From Clostridia bacterium (GTDB lineage: Bacteria; Bacillota; Clostridia; Oscillospirales; Acutalibacteraceae): a stretch of 13,184 bases of DNA. The stretch is taken from the NCBI GenBank assembly GCA_900767015.1, contig CAAFXQ010000146.1, positions 1-13,184 of the forward strand. The letters are read 5' to 3'. Both the position numbers and the translations under genes were made by a program. The stretch's first letter is position 1; each line of letters opens with the position of its first letter. The notes beneath the pieces were generated by a model, which had not been told where the DNA came from, ran no database searches, and worked only from the letters and a program-made list of their open reading frames with translations. Below, one piece after another: positions 6,944 to 13,154 of the stretch.

Positions 6944-8305
6944 TTACGCTTGTTTCTTCTCGATTTCGTGAACCATATCCTTAAACATGGTGCCTCGCTG
7001 CTGATAATTTTTGAACATACCCCAGCTTGCACAGGCAGGAGACAAAAGAACGCAGTCACCGCTTTCGGCGTTTTCGAAAGCAACATCAACTGCCTCCTGC
7101 AACGATTCTACAAACCGATAAGCCTTGAAGCCGGCTTCATCGCAGGCGGCCGCAATTTTCTCTCTTGTCTGACCCATGAGAAGCAACAGCTTGCACTTGC
7201 CGACAAGGTGAGATATCCAGTCGCCGTAATCGGAGTGCTTGTCGTAGCCGCCGGCAATCAGAATGGTGCTTGACGGCATGGCGTCAATCGCCTTGATAGC
7301 GGCGTCGGTGTTGGTGCCCTTCGAGTCGTTGTAGTACCTGACGCCGTTAATTTCGGCGGTGAACTCGATTCTGTGCTCAACGGCGACGAACCGTTTGACG
7401 ACCTCACGGATTTTTTCCATCGGTACGCCGAAGCTGTCGGTAATCGCAACGGCAGCCATGATATTTTCGAAATTGTGAAGTCCGACAAGGTTGATTTCGT
7501 CGGTGCGGCAAACGAGAAGATCCTCACCGTTTTTGTTGTAGATGATCTTGCCGTCAGCGTAGTAAAGACCGTTTTCAAGTTTTTGCGTGCTTGAGAAGAA
7601 AACAACCTTGCACTTGAGCTCTTTGGCAAATTCACGAAGCACCGCATCATCGTAGTTGAGAACACAGGTGTCGTTTTCGTCCTGATTTTTCGCAATCGAC
7701 TTTTTGACCGCTATGTAGTTTTCCATCGACCCGTGACGGTCAAGGTGGTCGGGGGTGATATTGAGAATGGCGCTGACCTTCGGCTTGAACGTAATCATGG
7801 TTTCCAGCTGGAACGAGCTTATTTCGGCGACGGTCACGCTGTCGGGAGACGAGGAAAGCGCAAGACCCGTATACGGGATTTCGATATTGCCGACAAGAAG
7901 CGTTTTGTCGTTGACGCTCTTCATGATTTCGTAGACAAGAGAGGTTGTTGTCGTCTTTCCGTTTGTGCCGGTGATGGCAAGCACCTGACCCTTATCGTAA
8001 CGGTAAGCAAGCTCAATTTCGCTGTAAACAGTGATGCCCTCGCTTATAACGGTCTGCATAACCGGTGTTGCAAGCGATACGCCGGGGCTGACAACACAGA
8101 TCTTGATATCGGAAAGCTGACCTTTTGCGTCGCCGCCTAAAATAAACGGAATGTCCTTTTCGCCGATTCTTTCGCAAACGGCGGCAGTATCAAGATTTTC
8201 GTTTGCGTCGTAGATGACATATTCTTCGCCAAGCTGTGACAGCATTTTTGCCGCATCGATTCCGCTTCTTCCGGCTCCGACGATGAGATATTTATTTTTT
8301 TCCAT
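6944..8305 (-). CDS. murD: UDP-N-acetylmuramoyl-L-alanine--D-glutamate ligase
   Basis: MurD is a cytoplasmic ATP-dependent ligase that adds D-glutamate to UDP-MurNAc-L-Ala in peptidoglycan precursor synthesis. The protein has 453 residues, normal for the family. Domain 1 begins with the nucleotide-binding strand YLIVGAGRSGIDAA (6-19). The central ATPase domain has the P-loop GTNGKTTT at 113-120, followed by EISSFQLE (161-168) and NITPDHLDRH (182-191), all diagnostic of Mur ligases and of MurD in particular. The C-terminal domain has YYNDSKGTNTDA, which binds the substrate, and ends with LLSPACASWGMFKNYQQRG, the MurD-type finish. AGGAGGG precedes the ATG, and the promoter at 8339-8367 drives it. 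Unlike many genomes it is not inside a dcw cell-wall cluster here: its neighbours are a secreted hydrolase and a small membrane protein. Confidence 0.97.
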   Translation of the reverse strand: MEKNKYLIVGAGRSGIDAAKMLSQLGEEYVIYDANENLDTAAVCERIGEKDIPFILGGDAKGQLSDIKICVVSPGVSLATPVMQTVISEGITVYSEIELAYRYDKGQVLAITGTNGKTTTTSLVYEIMKSVNDKTLLVGNIEIPYTGLALSSSPDSVTVAEISSFQLETMITFKPKVSAILNITPDHLDRHGSMENYIAVKKSIAKNQDENDTCVLNYDDAVLREFAKELKCKVVFFSSTQKLENGLYYADGKIIYNKNGEDLLVCRTDEINLVGLHNFENIMAAVAITDSFGVPMEKIREVVKRFVAVEHRIEFTAEINGVRYYNDSKGTNTDAAIKAIDAMPSSTILIAGGYDKHSDYGDWISHLVGKCKLLLLMGQTREKIAAACDEAGFKAYRFVESLQEAVDVAFENAESGDCVLLSPACASWGMFKNYQQRGTMFKDMVHEIEKKQA

Positions 8306-8338
8306 GAGATTTCCCTCCTGTACGGTTTTTCCTTAGGG

Positions 8339-8367
8339 ATTATAGCACTCAAAAAGTGTAAATGCAA
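8339..8367 (-). promoter_or_regulatory. murD promoter (sigma-A type, extended -10)
   Basis: On the minus strand, -35 TTGCAT (8362-8367), a 17-base spacer ending in TGC, then a perfect -10 TATAAT (8339-8344). Transcription would start near 8332, about 27 bases before the murD ATG. Confidence 0.85.
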
Positions 8368-8444
8368 GGGGGTAGCGGCGGATACCGCATAAATCGAACG
8401 TCTCACAAAGCTTCGCAAATCACCCTTTCCCGGTCACGGCGCAA

Positions 8445-8478
8445 GGCTGCGGCAGTTTTTTGCCGCAGCCCGTTTTTT
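8445..8478 (+). terminator. Strong GC-rich hairpin with its T-tail on the plus strand
   Basis: GGCTGCGGCA (8445-8454) pairs perfectly with TGCCGCAGCC (8461-8470) across a 6-base loop, followed by CG and six T (8473-8478). The U-tail is on the plus strand, where no gene is seen upstream. On the minus strand it lies 36 bases after the stop of the membrane protein gene but lacks a T-run. It may still stop that transcript, or serve antisense transcription. Confidence 0.75.
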
Positions 8479-8505
8479 CGTCGTGTGAAAAAGAAAAAAG
8501 CAAGC

Positions 8506-8922
8506 CTACTTTTCGCAAAGCGCAAGACATTTCACAAAGCAGGCGGTATTCGTAACCGTCAGCGAGAAAAACGCAATCAGCAAGCCGCCCAAAATAGCCG
8601 ACAGTACCGTCCATTTGATACAGCCGAGCCCCAAAAGAAGAGCGGAGAACAAAATCGTCCCCAGAATTCCGGCAAGAAGCGTATTGAGAATCGTGCATTT
8701 GCATTTGCACTCCCGCAAGTGATTTCCGTAAGCCAGAGCGGCAATCAGCACGGCAAGGTACGTAAGGGACACAACGAGCAGCACCCAAAGGAAAGCCGGT
8801 TGAAACGCAACAAGTCCGCACAAGTGTAAAATGACGGCAACGATTCCGAATATCACGCTTGAAAGAATCGAATAAAGCGTACAGGCACATCTGCGTTTGC
8901 CGCCGCAGTCAATCAAAGCCAT
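8506..8922 (-). CDS. Four-helix membrane protein with three cysteine clusters, function unknown
   Basis: The protein has 138 residues from the ATG at 8922. The frame extends to a GTG at 8943, but GGGAGGTG (8929-8936) lies between the two and places the start at 8922. Four membrane helices are visible, at about 16-40, 44-66, 78-100 and 103-126. Eleven cysteines are present. Nine fall in three soluble clusters: Cys6/12/14 at the N-terminus, Cys72/74/76 (RECKCKC) between helices 2 and 3, and Cys128/132/136 at the C-terminus. With even helix pairs all three clusters face the same side, which the nearby Lys/Arg suggest is the cytoplasm. The AFLWVLLVVSLTYLAVL and AGILGTILFSALLLG blocks resemble small uncharacterised membrane proteins I recall from Bacillus and Clostridium; this was not searched. 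It lies upstream of murD on the same strand, but murD has its own promoter. Confidence 0.85.
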   Translation of the reverse strand: MALIDCGGKRRCACTLYSILSSVIFGIVAVILHLCGLVAFQPAFLWVLLVVSLTYLAVLIAALAYGNHLRECKCKCTILNTLLAGILGTILFSALLLGLGCIKWTVLSAILGGLLIAFFSLTVTNTACFVKCLALCEK

Positions 8923-9077
8923 TCTTTCACCTCCCTTTTTCACTATATGCCGAAGTTCAAAAACGGTGTGAGTGCGTCAAACCGCCATACCGGCTCAGCA
9001 TACGGGAGCGTAACGGCAAAGAAGCGCAAATACCTTGTACAGCCGAATGACCCATTCAAAAAAATCCGATTTCCCTA

Positions 9078-9106
9078 TTGACATCTTCCTTGTGCGGTGC
9101 TATATT
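9078..9106 (+). promoter_or_regulatory. padR operon promoter (consensus, extended -10)
   Basis: A perfect -35 TTGACA (9078-9083), a 17-base spacer ending in TGC, and -10 TATATT (9101-9106). The expected start, near 9112-9114, falls inside the left arm of the palindrome at 9110-9139. Such a strong promoter implies that repression is the main control. Confidence 0.88.
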
Positions 9107-9109
9107 ATG

Positions 9110-9139
9110 CATAGAGTTCCGATGTATCGAAACTCTATG
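9110..9139 (+). promoter_or_regulatory. 30-bp near-perfect palindrome, candidate PadR operator
   Basis: CATAGAGTT (9110-9118) is matched exactly by AACTCTATG (9131-9139). Inside, CGAT (9120-9123) matches ATCG (9126-9129). Only 9119/9130 and the central pair break the symmetry. It starts 4 bases after the -10 and covers the transcription start, where a bound dimer would block RNA polymerase. The nearest gene codes for a PadR repressor, and PadR proteins often repress their own operons. The same bases could also fold as an RNA hairpin at the 5' end of the message. Confidence 0.75.
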
Positions 9140-9219
9140 TCGGGCGGCAGACGAAACAGTCCCCCCTGCTTTCCCCCTGCCCCCGGCCTCAGTCAAAAAA
9201 TTTTTTATGAGGTGATTGT

Positions 9220-9564
9220 ATGAACATCAAAAAAGAACTCTCCAAGGGCAGTACCTCTTTGCTTGTACTTTCGGTGCTTGAAAGCGGCGATATGTACGGC
9301 TATCAGATCATCAAGGAAATCGAAGCTCGTTCGGAATTTGTCTTTTCGCTGAAAGAGGGCACGCTCTACCCGATTTTGCACGCCTTTGAAAAAGACGGCT
9401 ATGTGACCTCGTACTGGATTGAAAACGAGTCCGCCCGCAAGAGAAAGTACTACCGCATCACCGACAAGGGCATCAAGGCGCTTTCCAAAAACAAGGAGGA
9501 ATGGACGTCCTATTCCTCGGCGGTCAACAAGGTCATCGGCAAGGTGTCCCACGCCAAGGCGTAA
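9220..9564 (+). CDS. PadR-family transcriptional regulator
   Basis: The protein has 114 residues, matching the short PadR subfamily. It is a dimeric winged-helix DNA-binding protein acting in the cytoplasm, usually a repressor released by a ligand or stress. The N-terminal winged helix holds the family marks: LLVLSVLESGDMYGYQIIKE (14-33), EGTLYPILHAFEKDGYV (46-62) and the wing RKRKYYRITDKG (73-84). A single C-terminal helix (about 85-112) would form the dimer. TGAGGTGATT ends 5 bases before the ATG. It is the first gene behind a consensus promoter carrying a large palindrome, which fits autoregulation. A HAAS-domain membrane protein follows 17 bases later with its own strong SD, the usual PadR partner arrangement. 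The inducer cannot be told from the sequence. Confidence 0.95.
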   Translation: MNIKKELSKGSTSLLVLSVLESGDMYGYQIIKEIEARSEFVFSLKEGTLYPILHAFEKDGYVTSYWIENESARKRKYYRITDKGIKALSKNKEEWTSYSSAVNKVIGKVSHAKA

Positions 9565-9581
9565 AAGCGGAGGATAACATC

Positions 9582-11150
9582 ATGAGCAAACCGAAAATCG
9601 TTTCGGACTATCTTGAAGCCGCCGTGCCGAAAGGGCTTACGGCGTCCCGACGGAAGCTGCTGATGGAAGAACTCGAGGGACATATTTACGACCGTGTTGA
9701 CGCTTACATGGAAATCGGCTACACAAAAGAAGAAAGCATTCAAAAAGCGATTGAAGCCATGGGCGACGCCGAGCCGGTACAAGTTGAATTCAACCGCCTG
9801 TATAACGGCGACACCGTTCTTGCGTGCCTTGTGTCTTTTGTTATGGTTTTATCGGTATCACTGTTTCGCATCATTTTCGGAAACACCACATTATCCATGC
9901 CCAACACAGCAGAACTGGCTGTCAGTCTGATTTTTGTTTTCAGCCTTATCCTCGCCGAAATTTGGGCATACCGAAAAAAGCGCAAAAATGTTTTGATTTC
10001 CTTTGCAGTTACAACAGCGGTTCTTTTCATCCTGCCGTTGCTACCCTACCTTTCCATGTTAGCGGAAATTCTTATCAACTTTGCGCAGACACTTGTAATT
10101 ATATCTTCCTCTCTTCTGGCTTGTATTTGTGCCCTGTTCAGAATCGACAAAAATACCCTGATTTACGAATTTTGTGACCTGACTTCCCTGTATCTGCCTC
10201 TCCTGTTATCCGTCTGCCTGACTGCCCTGCCTGCATATTTGTCCGTTTCATGTGACACTGAAGAGCAACACAGCGAAGTGCCTGAAAAGAAAAAGGGCGT
10301 TGCTCTCCGCTCGGTCGGCGTGCTCTTTGTTGCTGTTTCGGCTCTTCTTTGCTTTTCTTATTCATCAGCCTGCGATTATTATCAGATTGAGGACGGCGGT
10401 TCGGTCGTTCGGGAAAAACTTGAAGAAAAGAGATATCAGGATTTGTACAAGATTTACAACCGCATTTCGGACGAAGCCGACTTTGAAACAGCGGACGGCA
10501 TTTTGCGTGAATGCGGTCTGATACCTCAGGACGAATTTCTTGAAAGCCTCCCTCCCCTAGAACGGGAAGGATGGGAAACCGACCGCAACGACAAAGGGGT
10601 CATTTTATCAGACAACGACCGATTCTATATTTTTCCGGGAAAATACGGTCCGATCGAATCATATTACGATTTCAATGGCGATGAAGACATTGCGCATTAT
10701 TCCGTTCGGGGAATTATTATCCCAGACACCGGGAAAGAAACGATTTTTCATATAGAAATGGTCTTTTCAAACGAAGAGGGTTATAACAACGGTCTTTTTG
10801 AAAAGAATATAACGGCTCCGATTTATGATGCGTTTTCAGTATTACAAAAAGGTGACGAAAAGTCTGAAGTCTTGTCCGCTTTTGAAAACTTACATTTCAC
10901 GGACGTCATCATGCAAAGAGATCTCTCAGGAAGCGTGCCGAACGAAGCCCGTACCTATCGGTGCTATATGTATTATACATCCAACTCATGGGAAGAAACC
11001 TCACCGGAAACCGGTGACCCGATACATCTGTGCGACATTACCGTAACGCTGTTTTTTGACGGAGAAGAACTGACTTACGGCATTTTTTCAGGAAGCGGAA
11101 AAGACAGCAAGTATTATTACAATGACATCGGCACTGTCACGATAAAATAA
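9582..11150 (+). CDS. HAAS-domain multi-pass membrane protein with a large extracytoplasmic C-terminal domain
   Basis: The protein has 522 residues from the ATG at 9582. The frame is open 27 codons further back, overlapping padR out of frame, but AGCGGAGG at 9566-9573 fixes the start. Residues 1-75 look like the HAAS/DUF1700-type helical domain that accompanies PadR regulators: RRKLLMEELEGHIYDRVDAY, then GYTKEESIQKAIEAMGDAEP. About six hydrophobic helices follow (78-99, 111-130, 137-155, 163-186, 198-222, 239-262), with a charged cytoplasmic loop RKKRK near 131-135. Residues 263-522 are a soluble, acidic, Tyr-rich domain that should be outside. Its VLQKGDEKSEVLSAF segment followed by strands recalls the BamE/SmpA or BLIP-like fold, but this is weak. 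It is probably co-transcribed with padR and could act as sensor, partner or target; its function is not established. Confidence 0.9.
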   Translation: MSKPKIVSDYLEAAVPKGLTASRRKLLMEELEGHIYDRVDAYMEIGYTKEESIQKAIEAMGDAEPVQVEFNRLYNGDTVLACLVSFVMVLSVSLFRIIFGNTTLSMPNTAELAVSLIFVFSLILAEIWAYRKKRKNVLISFAVTTAVLFILPLLPYLSMLAEILINFAQTLVIISSSLLACICALFRIDKNTLIYEFCDLTSLYLPLLLSVCLTALPAYLSVSCDTEEQHSEVPEKKKGVALRSVGVLFVAVSALLCFSYSSACDYYQIEDGGSVVREKLEEKRYQDLYKIYNRISDEADFETADGILRECGLIPQDEFLESLPPLEREGWETDRNDKGVILSDNDRFYIFPGKYGPIESYYDFNGDEDIAHYSVRGIIIPDTGKETIFHIEMVFSNEEGYNNGLFEKNITAPIYDAFSVLQKGDEKSEVLSAFENLHFTDVIMQRDLSGSVPNEARTYRCYMYYTSNSWEETSPETGDPIHLCDITVTLFFDGEELTYGIFSGSGKDSKYYYNDIGTVTIK

Positions 11151-11173
11151 CACCGCTCAAAGGAGTGAACCAC

Positions 11174-11212
11174 ATGCCAAACCCGAAAATCGTTTCGGAC
11201 TATCTCGACTGA
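11174..11212 (+). pseudogene. 12-codon remnant of a second copy of the HAAS gene N-terminus
   Basis: After the HAAS gene a second SD (AAAGGAG, 11159-11165) and ATG open a frame reading MPNPKIVSDYLD then TGA. The full gene begins MSKPKIVSDYLE. The two share a run of 23 identical bases (9591-9613 and 11183-11205), then diverge, and the short frame stops. The simplest reading is that a tandem paralogue once followed and was deleted, leaving its start region fused to the terminator. A functional short peptide is less likely but possible. Confidence 0.8.
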
Positions 11213-11222
11213 AAATAAGAAT

Positions 11223-11265
11223 AACCGAAAGCGGCGAAGGAGCAATTCCCTCGCCGCTTTCGGTT
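11223..11265. terminator. Bidirectional terminator between the padR operon and ilvE
   Basis: AACCGAAAGCGGCGA (11223-11237) pairs perfectly with TCGCCGCTTTCGGTT (11251-11265), a 15-bp stem. The plus-strand tail TGTTGGTTTG is moderate. The minus-strand tail ATTCTTATTTTC follows ilvE. It closes both convergent units. Confidence 0.88.
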
Positions 11266-11314
11266 TGTTGGTTTGTAAGTTTTTTTATAACACACGGTCG
11301 CCCGTGGATTATAC

Positions 11315-12379
11315 TTATACGGTGACTCTCCAGCCTCTGGTATCTTCTCTTTCGCCCCACTGAATACCCGTCAGCTCGTCGTAAAGCTTCTGGGTCAGTT
11401 CGCCTATTGAGCCGTCGCCGATATTCATCACGTCGTCCTCATAGCGAAGCTTGTTGACGGGGGAAACAACGGCGGCCGTGCCGGTTCCGAAGACTTCCTC
11501 AAGTGTACCGTCCTTGGCGGCGGCAACAAGCTCGTCAACGGAAATTCTTCTTTCCTCAACCTCGTAGCCCCAGTCACGGCAAACCTGTAAAATGGAGTTT
11601 CTTGTGATACCCGGTAAGATGCTGCCGTTGAGCATCGGGGTGACGACCTTTCCGGAAATCTTGAAGCAGATATTCATCGCGCCGACTTCCTCGATGTACT
11701 TTCTTTCAACACCGTCAAGCCAGAGTACCTGAGAATAGCCGCTGTCGTGCGCCTTGACCTGCGCAATCAGGCTTGCGGCGTAGTTGCCGCCGGTTTTTGC
11801 AAAGCCCATTCCGCCCTTAACGGCACGGACATATTCGTCCTCAATCCAGATGCCGACAGGTTCAAGACCGCTTTCGTAGTATGCGCCCGACGGTGAAAGG
11901 ATAACCATAAACAGATACGTCTTCGACGGCGCAACACCTAAGAAAGCGTCGGTTGCGATAACGAACGGACGGATATAAAGCGAGGTGCCGGGGTCGGACG
12001 GTACCCAGTCACGGTCCACGTCAACAACCGCCTTGACGGCTTCGACAAACATGTCCTCGGGAATTTCGGGAATGCAAAGTCTCTGATTCGACTGATTGGC
12101 TCTTTTTGCGTTCATGTCGGGACGGAAAAGATAAATTGTGTCGTCCTTTCCTCTGTATGCCTTCATGCCTTCGAACATGGACTGACCGTAATGGAAAACC
12201 ATGGCGCTCGGCTCGATGGAAATTTCGCCGTAGGGAACGATTCTCGGGTCATGCCAGCCCTTGCCCTCGGTGTAGTTCATCACAAACATATGGTCGGTGA
12301 AAATATGACCGAAACCTAAAGGCTGACCCTTTTCGGGCTTCTTCTTGGGATTGGTCGTTTTGGTGATTTTGATATCCAT
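11315..12379 (-). CDS. ilvE: Branched-chain amino acid aminotransferase
   Basis: This pyridoxal-phosphate enzyme of fold type IV interconverts leucine, isoleucine and valine with their 2-oxoacids, using 2-oxoglutarate/glutamate, in the cytoplasm. The protein has 354 residues, the length of the longer eukaryote/Firmicutes-like form rather than the roughly 309-residue E. coli type. The N-terminal GFGHIFTDHMFVMNY block (22-36) and FHYGQSMFEGMKAYR (62-76) are characteristic. The PLP lysine is Lys227 in DGVERKYIEEVGAMN, followed by the conserved Glu231 and Asn236. The phosphate-binding GTGTAAVVSPV and the final TGIQWGEREDTRGW are also standard. CGGAGGT precedes the ATG by 8 bases. It lies 148 bases downstream of a 2-oxoacid oxidoreductase gamma gene on the same strand, which fits shared use of branched-chain 2-oxoacids. 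No convincing promoter or T-box was found in the gap. Confidence 0.97.
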   Translation of the reverse strand: MDIKITKTTNPKKKPEKGQPLGFGHIFTDHMFVMNYTEGKGWHDPRIVPYGEISIEPSAMVFHYGQSMFEGMKAYRGKDDTIYLFRPDMNAKRANQSNQRLCIPEIPEDMFVEAVKAVVDVDRDWVPSDPGTSLYIRPFVIATDAFLGVAPSKTYLFMVILSPSGAYYESGLEPVGIWIEDEYVRAVKGGMGFAKTGGNYAASLIAQVKAHDSGYSQVLWLDGVERKYIEEVGAMNICFKISGKVVTPMLNGSILPGITRNSILQVCRDWGYEVEERRISVDELVAAAKDGTLEEVFGTGTAAVVSPVNKLRYEDDVMNIGDGSIGELTQKLYDELTGIQWGEREDTRGWRVTV

Positions 12380-12510
12380 GATAAAAAACCTCCGTTATAT
12401 TATTCTGTTTCGTTTGATGTCGTAAATGCGTCGCACCGAATGTACAAAGCATATCCGAATTTTCTATGCGGCGAAAAAACTGTGATTTTATCAGGTTTCC
12501 CCGCAATTGC

Positions 12511-12538
12511 GCATTACGCATTACGAATTACGCATTGA
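12511..12538. repeat. Short tandem repeat of a 7-bp unit (GCATTAC) overlapping a stop codon
   Basis: Four 7-base units stand in a row: GCATTAC, GCATTAC, GAATTAC, GCATTGA. The stop codon of the oxidoreductase gamma gene (12528-12530, minus strand) lies inside it. GCAATTGC just before is a small palindrome. Similar GCGTAAT/ATTACGC strings are scattered in many bacterial genomes as short interspersed repeats. Confidence 0.75.
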
Positions 12539-13067
12539 AATTGTATCCTGCTTCGACCGCCTTGAGATTCACGTCGAAAAGCTCGGCCTTTCTCGGCGGA
12601 ATGACTTTTTTCAGCGACTGTTCGGCGTTTTTGATGCCCATGTCCTCGTAAACGGCAATCAGCTTGCCCATGAGAATCATGTTCGCAAGATTACCGAAGC
12701 CCCCGTCTCTTGCCATTTTTGTCGCCGGAACGTAGTAAACCGTCACGTCGTCCCGGTCAACCTTTTCTTCAATCAGCGTCGAGTCGAGAAGTATCACGCC
12801 GCCGGAAACAACATCGTTTTCATATTTGCGAAGCGACGGAAGATTCATCGCAACCAAGCAGTCGGGCTTGTCAATAATCGGAGAGCCGATCGGCTCGTCA
12901 CTTAAAATGACGTTGCAGTTTGCCGTGCCGCCTCTCATTTCGGGGCCGTAGGACGGAAGCCAGCTGACCTGACGGTTTTCGATGAGTCCTTTGTTCGCAA
13001 GGAACTTACCGGCAAAAAGGACGCCCTGTCCGCCGAAGCCGGCAATCAGAATCTGTGTTGTGCTCAT
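12528..13067 (-). CDS. 2-oxoacid:ferredoxin oxidoreductase, gamma subunit (VorC/KorC type)
   Basis: This is the small subunit of a CoA-dependent 2-oxoacid:ferredoxin oxidoreductase, which oxidises a 2-oxoacid to acyl-CoA and reduces ferredoxin in anaerobes. The protein has 179 residues, typical of the separate gamma subunit. It begins QILIAGFGGQGVLFAGKFLA (5-24), the conserved dinucleotide-type fold, followed by the family signature SYGPEMRGGTANCNV (39-53) and a C-terminal MILMGKLIAVYEDMGI block. Substrate cannot be read from the gamma subunit. 2-Oxoisovalerate (Vor) is favoured by the neighbouring ilvE; 2-oxoglutarate (Kor) is the main alternative. Its ATG overlaps the stop of the upstream beta subunit (ATGA, 13064-13067), and its SD GGAGG lies inside that gene, so the two are translationally coupled. 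The last residues NFNA and the stop run into the short repeat. Confidence 0.94.
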   Translation of the reverse strand: MSTTQILIAGFGGQGVLFAGKFLANKGLIENRQVSWLPSYGPEMRGGTANCNVILSDEPIGSPIIDKPDCLVAMNLPSLRKYENDVVSGGVILLDSTLIEEKVDRDDVTVYYVPATKMARDGGFGNLANMILMGKLIAVYEDMGIKNAEQSLKKVIPPRKAELFDVNLKAVEAGYNFNA

Positions 13068-13154
13068 GCCTCTTCCTCCTTTTTCGCCGAACGGTCTTTA
13101 TACACGCCCAAGGGGTAGTAAGGAAGCATATTGTCCTCGAGCCACTTCATCGCC
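13064..13154 (-). CDS. 2-oxoacid:ferredoxin oxidoreductase beta subunit, C-terminal fragment
   Basis: The minus strand has an open frame of 29 codons before the TGA at 13064-13066, reading AMKWLEDNMLPYYPLGVYKD then a charged tail RSAKKEEEA. A tail of this kind (helix, then MLPYYPLGVYK) is usual at the end of the thiamine-diphosphate-binding beta subunit of these oxidoreductases, and the order beta then gamma is the common operon layout. It overlaps the gamma gene by ATGA. The genomic sequence stops at 13154 because the following bases are adapter, so the catalytic part is not present. Confidence 0.8.

Noticed and set aside
8371..8420. Stretch with GGATACCGCATAA and CTTCGCA resembling part of the 16S rRNA V2 region
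   Set aside because: The likeness is limited to short words; flanking bases do not match rRNA and the segment lies upstream of the murD promoter.
8420..8890. 156-codon minus-strand frame overlapping the Cys-rich membrane protein
   Set aside because: The other frame (8506-8922) has a strong SD, regular membrane helices and patterned cysteines; this one has neither a good start nor a coherent sequence.
8941..8947. TATAGT on the minus strand as a promoter for the Cys-rich membrane protein
   Set aside because: The start of transcription would lie on the SD sequence and there is no -35 at suitable spacing.
9501..9581. 27-codon upstream extension of the HAAS protein
   Set aside because: It overlaps padR out of frame and lacks an SD, while AGCGGAGG precedes the ATG at 9582.
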